NCBI GenBank assembly: GCA_030432595.1
Contig: JAUIGU010000009.1
Span: forward strand, 1-64,000
Reading direction: 5' to 3'
Source: Phycisphaerae bacterium
GTDB lineage: Bacteria; Planctomycetota; Phycisphaerae; Phycisphaerales; Phycisphaeraceae
DNA length: 64,000 nt
Shown: piece after piece, positions 51,463 through 61,595 of the stretch
How the letters are laid out: each line of letters opens with the position of its first letter
Position numbering within the stretch: position 1 is the stretch's first letter
Made by a program: the position numbers and the translations under genes
Notes under the pieces: generated by a model
The model's input: the letters and a program-made list of their open reading frames with translations, nothing else
What the model was told of the DNA's origin: nothing
Databases searched by the model: none

Positions 51463-52802
51463 GCCCGACGCTGCGTCTGCCGACATCCCGCCGCCTGATC
51501 GGCATCGCCGTGGGCGAGACGGCCTGGCAACTCGCCGAGGTATCGGCCGGGTCGCGCGGCTTGCGCACCCTGCGGACCAGCGCGTTCACGCCCCCCGAAA
51601 ACTGGACTCAGCAAGGCGACGCCTGCGGCGAAGCACTCGCCGCGCACCTCAAGGCAGAGGGCTACACCGCGCGTCAACTCGCGTTCGGCGTGGACAATCG
51701 GCACCTGTTTGCCCGCCACCGGCCGCTGCCGCCGACGCCCCACGAAGAAGCGCGACGCGGTGCCGTGCGGATCATGATCGAGAAGGAGCACGGCGGGCGT
51801 CGCCTCGCGTTCGACTTCCTGCGGTCCAGCACGCCCGGCGACGCACAGGACGCGGTGCTGCTCGTCGCGATCAACGACCGGCTGCTGGGACAACTGCGTG
51901 AGGTGGCCCGCGCCGCGCAGGCCAGGCTCGTTGCGGTGACCGCGACGTCGCTGGCGATCGCGAGCGCGGTCGGCGGGGGTGACGCGGACGGGGTGTGGGC
52001 CCGCGCCGACGAGGAAGGGATCGATCTTACGACCGTCGAGCGCGGCCGGCCGACGATGTTGAGCCGCCTGCCGCTGCGCGGGCGCCCGGTGTCGGAGGTC
52101 GTGAGCGCCCACCTGCATCACGTCGGCACCACGACCGGCGGCCCGCGCCGTCTGCGCTGGGTGAACCACGATGCGGCGTCACTCAACGGCGACGTCGCCG
52201 GGGTCACGTCGCGGGTGGAGACGGCCGGCGACTCGGCCGAGTTGATCGCGCGTTCACTGCTGAGCGCCCCCGACACCGCGCTCAACTTCGCGTCCAGCCG
52301 TCTGGAAGGCCCGAGCGTCTCGCGCGTGCAGCGTTTCCGGCGTCCCGCGCTCATGGCATCTGCCGTATTGCTGGCGCTCGTGCTGGGCGTCGTGGTCTGG
52401 GGCGCGTGGGGGTACCGGCAGAATCAGCAGTTGCGCGAGCAGTACGAACGCATCGCCGACCGGGCCGCCGCGTTGCAGACGGTCCGTGACCGCACGTCGT
52501 CGGCTGCGCCTTGGTTCGATCAGCGCCCGGCGACCATTGGAACGCTCGCGACGCTGACCGAGTGCTTCCCGCGCACCGGCCGGGTGTGGGTGACGAACCT
52601 GCGGCTGAGCGACACGGGCGAGGGCTCGCTGCAGGGCCGGGCCGACAGCAAACCGACCATGCTCGCCTGCGTCGAGGCGATGCAGGCCGAGGCGACACTT
52701 TACGAAGTTCAACTGCGCGACTGGAATCAGGCGGACCGCACGGCCGGCACCGTCGGTTTCGAGATCGTGTTTGTGCACCGGCCGGAAGGGGAGGGCGGTT
52801 AA
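51459..52802 (+). CDS. gspL: GspL/PilM-N-like assembly protein
   Basis: A 447-aa inner-membrane protein: an actin-like cytoplasmic part (PTSRRLIGIAVGETAWQLAE, ARHRPLPPTPHEEARRGAVR, AVTATSLAIASA), one membrane helix (about 305-323, LLALVLGVVVWGAWG), and a periplasmic coiled-coil plus ferredoxin-like domain (GRVWVTNLRLSDTGEGSLQG). This order fits GspL or a PilM-PilN fusion. ATG overlaps the gspK stop (ATGA). Confidence 0.82.
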   Translation: MSPTLRLPTSRRLIGIAVGETAWQLAEVSAGSRGLRTLRTSAFTPPENWTQQGDACGEALAAHLKAEGYTARQLAFGVDNRHLFARHRPLPPTPHEEARRGAVRIMIEKEHGGRRLAFDFLRSSTPGDAQDAVLLVAINDRLLGQLREVARAAQARLVAVTATSLAIASAVGGGDADGVWARADEEGIDLTTVERGRPTMLSRLPLRGRPVSEVVSAHLHHVGTTTGGPRRLRWVNHDAASLNGDVAGVTSRVETAGDSAELIARSLLSAPDTALNFASSRLEGPSVSRVQRFRRPALMASAVLLALVLGVVVWGAWGYRQNQQLREQYERIADRAAALQTVRDRTSSAAPWFDQRPATIGTLATLTECFPRTGRVWVTNLRLSDTGEGSLQGRADSKPTMLACVEAMQAEATLYEVQLRDWNQADRTAGTVGFEIVFVHRPEGEGG

Positions 52803-53348
52803 ATGTCCACGCGTGAGAAGATCCTCGCCGGCGTCATCGCCGCGCTCGTGGGCGTGTTCCTGCTCGACTGGCTGGTCATCGGCCCGGCGTGGTCGTACCT
52901 GCGGCAACAGGGCACCGAGGCACGCCGGCTGGAAACGGACCTTGAGCAGGCGCGGCTGCTGGTCGACAACGCCGACATCATCGAAGCCCGCTGGTCGGCA
53001 TTGACCACGGCGGGCCTGGGCGCCACCGAAGAGGTGCTGCGCACCAAGGTGCAGCAAAACCTCAGCGTCTGGTCCGGGGAAGCCGGGTTCGACCTGACCA
53101 CGCTCGTCAGCGGCCGGACCGTGGACGGCGACGCCATGCACGAGGTGCAGTTCGTCGTGTCGGGTTCCGGCTCGCTGAATGCGACCGTCGATCTGCTCGA
53201 CGCGATCCAGCGCAGCCCGTTCCCGCTGCGCATCGTCGAGTTGGACCTGACCAGCCGAGACGAAGACCAGGACCGCGTAAGCCTGCGGGCGACGCTCTCC
53301 ACCGCGCGCTTCGCCGGGGACGAGGGTCAAGAAGGGGGGCGCTCGTGA
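52803..53348 (+). CDS. gspM: GspM/PilO-like assembly protein
   Basis: A 181-aa single-pass protein: short N-terminus, one helix (about 7-30, ILAGVIAALVGVFLLDWLV), coiled coil (QQGTEARRLETDLEQARLL) and a small periplasmic ferredoxin-like domain (LNATVDLLDAIQRSPFPLRI). Directly follows gspL. Named by position and layout rather than strong sequence identity. Confidence 0.75.
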   Translation: MSTREKILAGVIAALVGVFLLDWLVIGPAWSYLRQQGTEARRLETDLEQARLLVDNADIIEARWSALTTAGLGATEEVLRTKVQQNLSVWSGEAGFDLTTLVSGRTVDGDAMHEVQFVVSGSGSLNATVDLLDAIQRSPFPLRIVELDLTSRDEDQDRVSLRATLSTARFAGDEGQEGGRS

Positions 53349-54046
53349 CACCAAACCGTCACGCCAAGTCGACGTTCTCCACGGCGGTGAAAGTCATCGT
53401 CGGCACGTTGGTTGTGTTGCTGCTTTCCGCCGTACTCCCGGTGTTCGGGCAGGCGAAGAACGGCATCACCTCGGCCTGGACGCCGCCGGCGCGCAACGAC
53501 GCGGCGTGCGCGGCCATCGTCAAACGCAACATCTTCCTCGCCGACCGGCGCGGCCTGGAGAACGCGATCCGCGAGGCGGAGCGGCCACGCCCCGAGGCGC
53601 CGCCGCCGGTCGAAACGCCGCCGCCCCCGCCGCCCAACCCCGACGCGTCGCTCGTGCTTGTGGGCATGGTGATCGTGGACGGGCAGGCGACCGCGTTCAT
53701 CGAAGACCGCGGAGCCGGCACGATCACGCGCGTGGTCGAGCCGGGACCGTTCAGCCAAGGCCGGATCACGTCGTTGTCCTTGGCGGGCGTCGAGTACGCC
53801 GCGGACGACGCCGAGCCGCTGCTCGTCCGCCTGCGCCAGACGTTCACGGGCCAAGAAGAAGCGGCCGCGCCGCGCGCGACGTCGTCCGCACGCAGCGGCG
53901 GCCAGGCCACGTCGTCGCGCAACCGCACCAACAACCGTGAACCGTCCGGCGACGCGGGCAACGCGAACGACGGCTTGTCCCCGCTCGAACGGCTCCGACA
54001 GCGCCGGCTCGAGGAAATGCAACGCAACAACGAGGCCTCCCCATGA
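53345..54046 (+). CDS. GspC-like periplasmic connector
   Basis: A 233-aa protein: one N-terminal helix (about 12-32), a Pro-rich stretch, a GspC/PilP-type domain (VLVGMVIVDGQATAFIEDRG, LRQTF) and a disordered, charged C-terminus. The gene order before the secretin suggests a connector between GspL/M and GspD. Start GTG 53345 overlaps gspM by 4 nt; the stop overlaps gspD as ATGA. Confidence 0.72.
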   Translation: MTPNRHAKSTFSTAVKVIVGTLVVLLLSAVLPVFGQAKNGITSAWTPPARNDAACAAIVKRNIFLADRRGLENAIREAERPRPEAPPPVETPPPPPPNPDASLVLVGMVIVDGQATAFIEDRGAGTITRVVEPGPFSQGRITSLSLAGVEYAADDAEPLLVRLRQTFTGQEEAAAPRATSSARSGGQATSSRNRTNNREPSGDAGNANDGLSPLERLRQRRLEEMQRNNEASP

Positions 54047-56169
54047 CCTATCTCCGACTCCCCGCTCGCCTCTCTCGGCAGATCATGGCCGTGGCGACCT
54101 TCCTGGGTTGCGTCTTCGTGGCCGGCTCGCTGACCGCCCAGCCGCAAGAGATGCCCGAGCCCAAGCTAAACGGCGACTCCAAGCTGGTGATGAACTTCCG
54201 CGACGCGACGCTGCAGGCCATCCTCGACTACCTCAGCGAGCAGGCCGGGCTGATCGTGATCAACCAGGTCGAGCTCGACGACCGCGTCACGGTGTTCAAC
54301 CTCCAGCCGGTGTCGCTCGACGAAGCGCTGGACATGCTCAACTCGGTGCTGCGCGATCAGGGGTTCACCACGATCCGGCGTGAGCGGTTGCTGCGCATCG
54401 TTCCGCTCAACGACGCCAAGCGGATGAGCGTGCCGGTGCGGATGGGCAACGACCCCGGCCGGATCGGGCTGTCGGACACGATCATCACGCAGATCGTGCC
54501 GATCCGTTACGCCGACGCCGCCGCGCTGGTCGAGAACCTTCAGCCGCTCGTCGAGGCCGACTACGCCGAGCTCGCCGCGAACGAGTCGAGCAACAGCCTG
54601 ATCGTGACCAACACCGAAGCGAACGTCCGCCGGATCGTGGAGATCGCCCAGGCGCTCGATCAATCGATCTCGCAGGTACGCGACGTGCGCGTGTTCCACC
54701 TCACGCACGCCGACGCCGACGACGTCGCCGAGCTGATCACGGATGTGTTCGAGCAGGGCCCGTCGGAAGACGAACAGTTCGGGCGCGCGGTCCGTCGGCG
54801 GTTCGGCGGCGGGCCGGGCGGACGCGGCGGAGGCGACAATGACGACGACAACCCGTCCGGCGCCGGCGGGCGCGAGGTCAGCGCCGCGGCCGACGAACGC
54901 ACCAACAGCGTGGTGGTCTCCGCCGACCCGACCATCATGGAAGCCATCTCGACCATGATCGAGCAGCTCGACACCGACACCGCCGCCAAGCAGGGCGTCA
55001 TGGTTTATCACGCCAAGAACACGCTCGCGGTCGATCTCGAGGCGCTCTTCTCCGCGCTGTTCAGCGGGACGACGATCGACCGCGGCGGGGACGGCGACAC
55101 CACACTCCGCAACAACAACCCGGTCAACTTTTTCGGCCCCGGCGGCAACAACAACCGCGGCAACAACAACGCCGAGGCCGGCACCGGCAGCGCGTCCGAC
55201 CTGGTCGGCAACGTCGTCGCCGTCGCCGACGAGTCCACCAACTCGCTGCTGGTCCTCACGCCCGAGATCAACTTCGACCGCATCCGCGCCATCCTCGACG
55301 ACCTCGACCGGCCCGTGCCGCAGGTGCTCGTGCGCGTCCTCGTCGCCGAGTTGACGCACGAAGAGGGCCTGGACTTCGGCACCGAGTGGGCCGCCGACTT
55401 CGAGCCCGGCGGCGACAACCTCATCCAGGCGCTCACCACCTTCGGCGCGCCGACCACCGGTCTTAGCCTGGCTGTCCTCGGTTCCGACTACACCGCCACC
55501 ATCACCGCGCTCGAGACCGAGGGCGTGCTCGATGTGCTTTCCCGACCCTACATCCTCACCCGCGACAACCAGGAAGCCACCATCACCGTCGGCGAAGAAG
55601 TGCCCATCCCCACCGACACCCGCGTCACCGAGAGCGGCAACACCATCTCCAGCGTCGACTACCGCGACACCGGCATCATCCTGGGCGTCACGCCGCAGAT
55701 CAACGAAGACGGACTCGTCGTCCTCAACGTCACGCAGGAACTTTCTTCGCTGCTCCAGAGCACCGTGCAGATCTCCGAAGACTTCTCCGCGCCGCGCATC
55801 GCGAAGCGCTCGGCCGACACGCGCATCGCCGTCATGACCGGGCAGACCGTCGTCATCGGTGGGCTCATGCAGGAAAGCATCACGCAGAACATCAGCAAAG
55901 TGCCGCTGCTGGGCGACCTGCCGATCGTCGGCGGGCTGTTCAAGCGGGAGCAGACCGACAAGGCCAAGACCGAGCTGCTGCTGTTCCTGACGCCCGAGGT
56001 CGTGATGACGCCCGACGACCTGGTGCCGATGTCGCAGCGCGTGCGGGCCGAGTCCGAGACCATTGATCAAACCGTCGCGCCCGGCGCGCTGCAGCGGCAC
56101 CTCGACCACATGGGCGGCGCCGCGGCCGGACACGAAACGCCGGCCCCCGAGGCGGAAGTCGATGAATAA
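54043..56169 (+). CDS. gspD: Type II secretion secretin GspD
   Basis: Outer-membrane channel (708 aa). Signal peptide (1-35), N0 and N1-N3 domains (DYLSEQAGLIVINQVELDDR; ESSNSLIVTNTEANVRRIVE; VSAAADERTNSVVVSADPTI), with two Gly/Asn-rich inserts (about 255-280 and 355-385), then the secretin domain (NQEATITVGEEVPI, IILGVTPQINEDGLVVLNVT, VVIGGLMQESITQNISKVPL LGDLPIVGGLF) with the VGG and VPLLGDLP signatures. The last about 30 residues are His/Ala-rich. It overlaps the next gene by 8 nt. Confidence 0.95.
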   Translation: MTYLRLPARLSRQIMAVATFLGCVFVAGSLTAQPQEMPEPKLNGDSKLVMNFRDATLQAILDYLSEQAGLIVINQVELDDRVTVFNLQPVSLDEALDMLNSVLRDQGFTTIRRERLLRIVPLNDAKRMSVPVRMGNDPGRIGLSDTIITQIVPIRYADAAALVENLQPLVEADYAELAANESSNSLIVTNTEANVRRIVEIAQALDQSISQVRDVRVFHLTHADADDVAELITDVFEQGPSEDEQFGRAVRRRFGGGPGGRGGGDNDDDNPSGAGGREVSAAADERTNSVVVSADPTIMEAISTMIEQLDTDTAAKQGVMVYHAKNTLAVDLEALFSALFSGTTIDRGGDGDTTLRNNNPVNFFGPGGNNNRGNNNAEAGTGSASDLVGNVVAVADESTNSLLVLTPEINFDRIRAILDDLDRPVPQVLVRVLVAELTHEEGLDFGTEWAADFEPGGDNLIQALTTFGAPTTGLSLAVLGSDYTATITALETEGVLDVLSRPYILTRDNQEATITVGEEVPIPTDTRVTESGNTISSVDYRDTGIILGVTPQINEDGLVVLNVTQELSSLLQSTVQISEDFSAPRIAKRSADTRIAVMTGQTVVIGGLMQESITQNISKVPLLGDLPIVGGLFKREQTDKAKTELLLFLTPEVVMTPDDLVPMSQRVRAESETIDQTVAPGALQRHLDHMGGAAAGHETPAPEAEVDE

Positions 56170-56605
56170 CCGTCGGTGTCAATTCCACGCATCGGTCATG
56201 GTGTGTTCGTTGCTGGTCTTCCAGGGCTGTGCATCGTCGCGCCCGGCAACGTCCGGTGACGCCGACCGACCGGTCTGTCCGCCGGCGTTTCAGCAGACCG
56301 CAAACGCGCTGATCTCGCACTTCGCGTACCACCGCCGCTGGCCGAGCCAACTTGAAGAACTCCGGGGTCCGCGTCGGCTCCCCGACGTGCCGCCCGAACG
56401 GTTGGCGCGGTACGGCTACGCGGGTCGCCCGCTGGGCGTGCTGCTTGACGGCCGGTGGGTCATGCTGGTCAACGATCAGGTCAATGAAGACGGCTCGGTG
56501 TGGTCGGTCGTGCAGACCCCGCCGATCCCCCCGGCGTTGCCGATGATCGACGTGGTCGCGGTGCCGTGGGACGAGCTCGAACTCGCGGCGGCTCAGGCGG
56601 AATGA
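56162..56605 (+). CDS. Lipoprotein at the end of the T2SS operon
   Basis: A 147-aa lipoprotein: signal with LVFQGCASS (lipobox). The mature region has HFAYHRRWPSQLEELRG and AYGYAGRPLGV-like segments; I recognise no family. Its start overlaps the gspD stop by 8 nt. It might act as a pilotin or accessory factor (inference). The stop overlaps the convergent GH78 gene by 13 nt. Confidence 0.7.
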   Translation: MNNRRCQFHASVMVCSLLVFQGCASSRPATSGDADRPVCPPAFQQTANALISHFAYHRRWPSQLEELRGPRRLPDVPPERLARYGYAGRPLGVLLDGRWVMLVNDQVNEDGSVWSVVQTPPIPPALPMIDVVAVPWDELELAAAQAE

Positions 56606-59052
56606 TCGAACGTCAAGGTGCCCTGGAACCCGGGCGGGAGCTCCCGGCGGTCGCCTTGCCAGTCGATCGTTCCGCCGAGCGACGGCGGGAGGCACAGGGT
56701 GATCTCGCGTCTTGATTCTGTGTTGTGGATCGCGGCGTGAACCGCGCCGGCGGGCGTGGCGACTTCGCCGCGGATGTGTTCGAGCGATCCGGGGCACGGC
56801 CGGATCAAAACACGTTCGAAGCCGAGCCCATCCGGCTGGATGCCCAGCACGTTGGCCAGCAGGTGGTACAGCGGGTGCCCGCCCCAGCCGTGGCAGTCGG
56901 AGCGTGTCGGCTCGGGCTGCTCGGGCGTGGTGACGAAGCCGCGCTCGGGCAGTTCACGCCACAACTCCAAGACGTCTTGCAGTCCATGGCCGTCGCCGAT
57001 CCGCGCGAGCGCTTCGAGCTTGTAGTGGCTGAAGTAGATCGTGCAAGCTGTGAGGTCGTCTCTTGTCCGTGTGCGATGCATGAGTTCACGCCGGGCGTCG
57101 GCATCGAGCAGCCCGGAGAGCACGGCGAGGCACTGCGTGTGTTCGCTGAAATGCCGGTGCGCCGCGTCGTCGGCAAAGAGACCGGACGACGCGTCGAAGA
57201 ACGTGCTGCGGAGGATTTGGCCGAGCCGTTGTGACGTTTCTCGGCAGCGTTCGGCCAGCCGGGGTTCACCGACCCACGCTTCGAGTTCGGCCATGCGTTC
57301 GAGCGTGTACGCCAGGTGCCAGTTGAACAACGCATGGGGTTCGTGTTCGGCACCGGGCGGGACACCGTGTTTCCAGCCGTCCGCCCAGTCCGCGAAGACC
57401 CATCCGGGCATCGGCCCGAGCAGGCCGTCGGGGTTGATGTTCCCGAGGTGCGTTTCGATCACACAACGCGCAACCGGCATGTGACGCGCGACGAACTCAC
57501 GCGCTCCGACCCACTGCGCGAAGTCGTGCAGCATGGCGACCCACCACAGCGAGAAGCCCGGGATGACCTGCGGCGTCGAGCTGGGGTAGCGCGCCTGGGT
57601 GAGGCCGAAGTGCGTGAGCGAGCCGCCGAACAGCTCGATGCACCGGCGGGCGGGGCGGTCGTCACCGGTGAGCGCGAGCGTGACGAGGGCTTCGAGCCGG
57701 CTGTCGCCGACGTAGGCCAACTGCTCGTAGTACGGGCAGTCCATGAACGTTTCGTGGGTGCAGACCTCGACGGCGCGCCGCATCAGCGGCAGGGCGGCCT
57801 GAAGCCGCGCGTCCGACAACTCCGGCAGGCGGGTGCGCTTCAACGGGTAGCGCGTCTCCATCAGCCGGAGGCCTTTGACCTCGACCGGTTCGTCCGCCGT
57901 TTGCACCTTCACCCGGACGTAGCGTCCGCAGCGCCACCACGGCGGCGCGTAGGTGCGGTCCCGGCCGTCGAGGATGAACGTGTCACCCTTGCCACGGAAG
58001 TAGCGCCCGTCGATCACGTTCCGATCGTCCTTGGCGTGCGCGTGCGGGTTGTCGTCGATGTAGAGCGCTTCGGCCCAGTCGATGCGGATCGTGGCGTCGC
58101 GGCCGCGGTCGGTCTGCAGCACGGGGTACGCGCAGACGTAGTCGTGCAGGTCGATGACGACGACGCGCGTGGTGTGGGCGGGGAAGGTGAGCGGTTCGTC
58201 TTGCCGTACGAGTTGATCCCATTCTGCGGCTTGTTCGGATTTGTGTGACGAAAAATCAACGGGGCAGGCGTCGGGCCCCACGTAACGCACCTCGGGCGAG
58301 CCGGTGAAGCGTTGCTCCATCATGCTCGGCAGGTTGCTTGACACGAGCGGACGCACGGTTTCGAACTGCCCCCACGGCGAACCACCGTACCGTGCGATCG
58401 CGCCGGGTTCGGCGGGTTGCCAGCCGTCACCGCGGCCGGCGAGGTGTTCCCAGTTGACCGCGCGTCCGTCAACGTGAACGGTTCCACCGGCGAGTTTCGT
58501 GGTGGGTTGCGTGGGGGGCACATGCGTGATCCCGTGCAGCAGGCGGGTTTCCCATGCAGCGGAACCGGTATTCAGTTCGCAGCCAAGCGTTCCTTCGGCG
58601 GAGAGCAGGAAGCCGGGGTCCACCGACCGTTGTGCGGAGGGCGCGAGCGACGCGTCGGCGCCCGGCGACGAGACCCAGGCCAGCAGCGTGTGTTCACCCG
58701 CGGGCAGCACGAGGTCGTAGGTTTCGAACGCCCAGCGCTGCGGATCGCCGCGGTGCGGGCCGCGCCCGACCCGCCGGCCGTCGAGCCGGAGTTCGTAGCG
58801 TTCATCGCCCGAGACGTGCACGCGCACCCGCGTGAGCGTCGACAAAGTAAAGCGTCGCCGGAACAACGCGTCGTGCGGCTTCGTGACCGCCGCGGGCTGA
58901 ATCCAACGCGCCGGCCAAACGTGACCGCCCCAGACGTCCCCGTGCTCTGCGTCCGCGTCCGATTGAATAAACGGCGGCGTTTCGGCAACAACCGGGCGGG
59001 CATCCGGATACGGGTCGGCATAGAGCCCGGTTTCGCGGTCTTGCAGAACCAT
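56593..59052 (-). CDS. GH78-type alpha-L-rhamnosidase
   Basis: An 819-aa hydrolase. N-terminal beta-sandwich domains (about 40-300) and an (alpha/alpha)6 barrel (about 430-780). Barrel features: ETRYPLKRTRLPELSDARLQ, CTHETFMDCPYYEQLAYVGD with conserved acids (GH78 DCPxxEQ...GD pattern), GFSLWWVAMLHDFAQWVG, GWGGHPLYHLLANVLG. It has no signal peptide from ATG 59052, so it may act in the cytoplasm on short oligosaccharides. It is next to a pectate-lyase-like gene, consistent with rhamnogalacturonan use. Confidence 0.87.
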   Translation of the reverse strand: MVLQDRETGLYADPYPDARPVVAETPPFIQSDADAEHGDVWGGHVWPARWIQPAAVTKPHDALFRRRFTLSTLTRVRVHVSGDERYELRLDGRRVGRGPHRGDPQRWAFETYDLVLPAGEHTLLAWVSSPGADASLAPSAQRSVDPGFLLSAEGTLGCELNTGSAAWETRLLHGITHVPPTQPTTKLAGGTVHVDGRAVNWEHLAGRGDGWQPAEPGAIARYGGSPWGQFETVRPLVSSNLPSMMEQRFTGSPEVRYVGPDACPVDFSSHKSEQAAEWDQLVRQDEPLTFPAHTTRVVVIDLHDYVCAYPVLQTDRGRDATIRIDWAEALYIDDNPHAHAKDDRNVIDGRYFRGKGDTFILDGRDRTYAPPWWRCGRYVRVKVQTADEPVEVKGLRLMETRYPLKRTRLPELSDARLQAALPLMRRAVEVCTHETFMDCPYYEQLAYVGDSRLEALVTLALTGDDRPARRCIELFGGSLTHFGLTQARYPSSTPQVIPGFSLWWVAMLHDFAQWVGAREFVARHMPVARCVIETHLGNINPDGLLGPMPGWVFADWADGWKHGVPPGAEHEPHALFNWHLAYTLERMAELEAWVGEPRLAERCRETSQRLGQILRSTFFDASSGLFADDAAHRHFSEHTQCLAVLSGLLDADARRELMHRTRTRDDLTACTIYFSHYKLEALARIGDGHGLQDVLELWRELPERGFVTTPEQPEPTRSDCHGWGGHPLYHLLANVLGIQPDGLGFERVLIRPCPGSLEHIRGEVATPAGAVHAAIHNTESRREITLCLPPSLGGTIDWQGDRRELPPGFQGTLTFDHSA

Positions 59053-59272
59053 CGTGGCGTTCGTTTCTGGCCGGGAAGTTTGAAGACGAGTGATTGATTG
59101 GCGGACCCGGGCAGAATAGATCAACCCCGGGCGCGTCGCCGGTCGCACGACGGCAGGGCATCGGGGCACAAATCACTTGCCGTTCGGTGTTTCCCGGCTT
59201 AAACTTGGGCGTTCCACGAGGATCGGTCCGATCCCCTCGTTTCCCATCCGTCTCGACACGCCGAGGAGATGC

Positions 59273-61552
59273 ATGTTCAGAGCAAACGCTGCGGCGGTGG
59301 TTTCGTCAGTCGCGATCGGGATGGGGGTCGCGGCGCACGCGGCCGTCGCGCCCACGTCGTTCATCGGGGCCCAGGGCTTCGGCGCGACCTCGATCGGCGG
59401 GCGCTTCGGCGACGTCTACCACGTCACCAACCTCAACGACAGCGGCGTCGGCTCGTTGCGCTACGGCATCGAGAACGCGCCCTCACGCGGGCGCACGATC
59501 GTCTTCGACATCGGCGGGTGGATCGACATCAACAGCAAGCTCGGCGTGCTCAACGACAAGATCACCATCGCCGGCCAGACCGCGCCCGGCGGCATCGGGG
59601 TGCGCGGCGACCAGTTCTCCATCGGGGCGGACGACATCATCATCCGCCACATGCGCTTCCGCCCGGGCAAGGGTGCCGGCCGCGTGGACGCCGCGGGCGC
59701 GAACATCGACGCCAACCGGATCATCTACGACCACGTCTCCGCGGGCTTCAGCTACGACGAGACGTTCTCGACCCGGGCCGACAACCTGACGCTCCAGTAC
59801 AGCTCTGTGAGCTGGGGCATGGAGGACCACTCGGCCGGCTCGCTGATCGAGAACGGCGCGGGGCACCTCTCGTTCCACCACAACGTCTACGCCCACAACG
59901 ACACCCGCAACCCCAAGGCCCGCGCCGAACTGATGGACTGGCGCGACAACGTCGCGTACGACTACCACAACGGCTTCATCGCCGGTGACTCGACGACGAC
60001 CGACTATTTCTGGCGCGTCAACTTCGACGGCAACACCTACGTCGGCGGGTCGGCGAACCGCCCGATGATGACCGGCGGCCGGGACTGGAACTACGGGCTG
60101 TGGTTCGGCGAGAACCAGCTCGACGCCGACGGCGACAACACCGTGGACCCCGTGCTGATCGACCGCGCCACCGCGATGGGCAGCCAGAGCATCGTCAGCA
60201 GCGCGTACACCTGGGAGACCCAGCCCTACGCCGCGCCGCCGGTCTGGCAGAACGAAAACGCCGCCGCGGCCTACGACTGGACGCTCGACCACTTCGGCGC
60301 GACGCCCTGGGCCCGCGACGCGGTCGATGTCCTCACCGCCAACAACATCCGCAACCGCGCCGGCTCACGCGTGAGCCACGAGAACCAGCTCGGCATCGAG
60401 AACGCCGGCTATCCCACGCTCGGCGGCGTCGCGGCACCCACCGACACCGACGGCGACGGCATGTCCGACGAGTGGGAGCTGCTCCACGGCCTCAATCCCA
60501 ACGTCGTCAACAACGCCGGCGACTTCGACAACGACGGCTACACCGACCTCGAGGAATACCTCACCGACCTCGCGCCCTTCCCGGCACCGGGCGTCATCCA
60601 CCACGTCGGCGGCGTGACGCGCTACGCCGAAGCGCAGAGCTGGAGCCATTTCTGGCAGCCCTCCCCGCTGGACACCGCGGCGATCCACACCGGCACCGTG
60701 ACGGTGGACGCGGTCGGGCAGCACGCCGGCACGCTGATCCTCGGGCCCGACGCCGGTGACCAGGCCTTTTTCGAAATCGCCGGCGGCTGGCTCAAGGTCG
60801 CGGACGAACTGGTGGTCGGTGGCGACGGCGTCGGCGTCGCGACGCTCAGCGGCGGGAAGCTCTTCGTTGACCGCCTTTCCAAGGGGGCGACCGCCGCGTT
60901 TGTCATGAACGGCGGCGAACTCCACGCCAGTGAGATTGCGTTCGATTTGACCAACCAGGGCGGCGTCATCGCGCCTGGATCTAGCGTCGGCACAACCACC
61001 GTGCTCGGTGACCTCGCGCTCGAGTCCGGCTCGGTGCAAATCGAGCTCGACGGTGTCGCGCCCGGTGCGTTCGACGAACTGATCGTGACGGGCGAGGCGA
61101 CATTTGGCGGCACACTCGATGTGGACTTCGGTTACGCGCCGTCGGTCGGAGACAGCTTCGCGTTCCTGACCTATGGTTCGCACGTCGGTGCGTTCTCGGC
61201 GCTGGACGTGTCGGGCCTGACGCCGGACTTAAACGTCGTCGTGAACTACGGCCCGCAGCAGGCAGTGCTGCAAGTCGTGGCCGCGGCGATCGCCGGTGAT
61301 TACGACGGCGACGGCCTCGTCGCCCAGGGCGACCTGGACCTCGTGCTCCTGAACTGGGGTGTCGATACGGCCGCCGGCGGCGTGCCGGCCGGTTGGGTGA
61401 CGAACCTGCCGACGGGTCTGGTTGATCAGGCGGAGCTCGATGAGGTGCTGGTGAACTGGGGCGGCAGCGCGGCGCCCTCGGGTCAAGCGGTGCCCGAGCC
61501 GGCGGTCTTCAGCGTGATCGCCGGCGGGTGCTTCGTGTTGTTGCGTCGTTGA
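59273..61552 (+). CDS. Secreted pectate-lyase-like PEP-CTERM protein
   Basis: A 759-aa exported protein. Signal peptide (1-24); a right-handed beta-helix (about 30-400) with IGAQGFGATSIGGRFGDVYH, IIIRHMRFRPGKG, and VSWGMEDHS, resembling PL1 pectate lyases. A Ca-binding/thrombospondin-3-like segment (DTDGDGMSDEWELLHGLNPN), an autotransporter-like region, then a dockerin-like pair (GDYDGDGLVAQGDLDLVLLN; LVDQAELDEVLVNWGG) and VPEPAVFSVIAGGCFVLLRR. GAGGAG upstream of ATG 59273 supports the start. Confidence 0.88.
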   Translation: MFRANAAAVVSSVAIGMGVAAHAAVAPTSFIGAQGFGATSIGGRFGDVYHVTNLNDSGVGSLRYGIENAPSRGRTIVFDIGGWIDINSKLGVLNDKITIAGQTAPGGIGVRGDQFSIGADDIIIRHMRFRPGKGAGRVDAAGANIDANRIIYDHVSAGFSYDETFSTRADNLTLQYSSVSWGMEDHSAGSLIENGAGHLSFHHNVYAHNDTRNPKARAELMDWRDNVAYDYHNGFIAGDSTTTDYFWRVNFDGNTYVGGSANRPMMTGGRDWNYGLWFGENQLDADGDNTVDPVLIDRATAMGSQSIVSSAYTWETQPYAAPPVWQNENAAAAYDWTLDHFGATPWARDAVDVLTANNIRNRAGSRVSHENQLGIENAGYPTLGGVAAPTDTDGDGMSDEWELLHGLNPNVVNNAGDFDNDGYTDLEEYLTDLAPFPAPGVIHHVGGVTRYAEAQSWSHFWQPSPLDTAAIHTGTVTVDAVGQHAGTLILGPDAGDQAFFEIAGGWLKVADELVVGGDGVGVATLSGGKLFVDRLSKGATAAFVMNGGELHASEIAFDLTNQGGVIAPGSSVGTTTVLGDLALESGSVQIELDGVAPGAFDELIVTGEATFGGTLDVDFGYAPSVGDSFAFLTYGSHVGAFSALDVSGLTPDLNVVVNYGPQQAVLQVVAAAIAGDYDGDGLVAQGDLDLVLLNWGVDTAAGGVPAGWVTNLPTGLVDQAELDEVLVNWGGSAAPSGQAVPEPAVFSVIAGGCFVLLRR

Positions 61553-61595
61553 ACGCAAGCGAACATCGTGGGTCACACGCGGCGAGGGGACTTCG

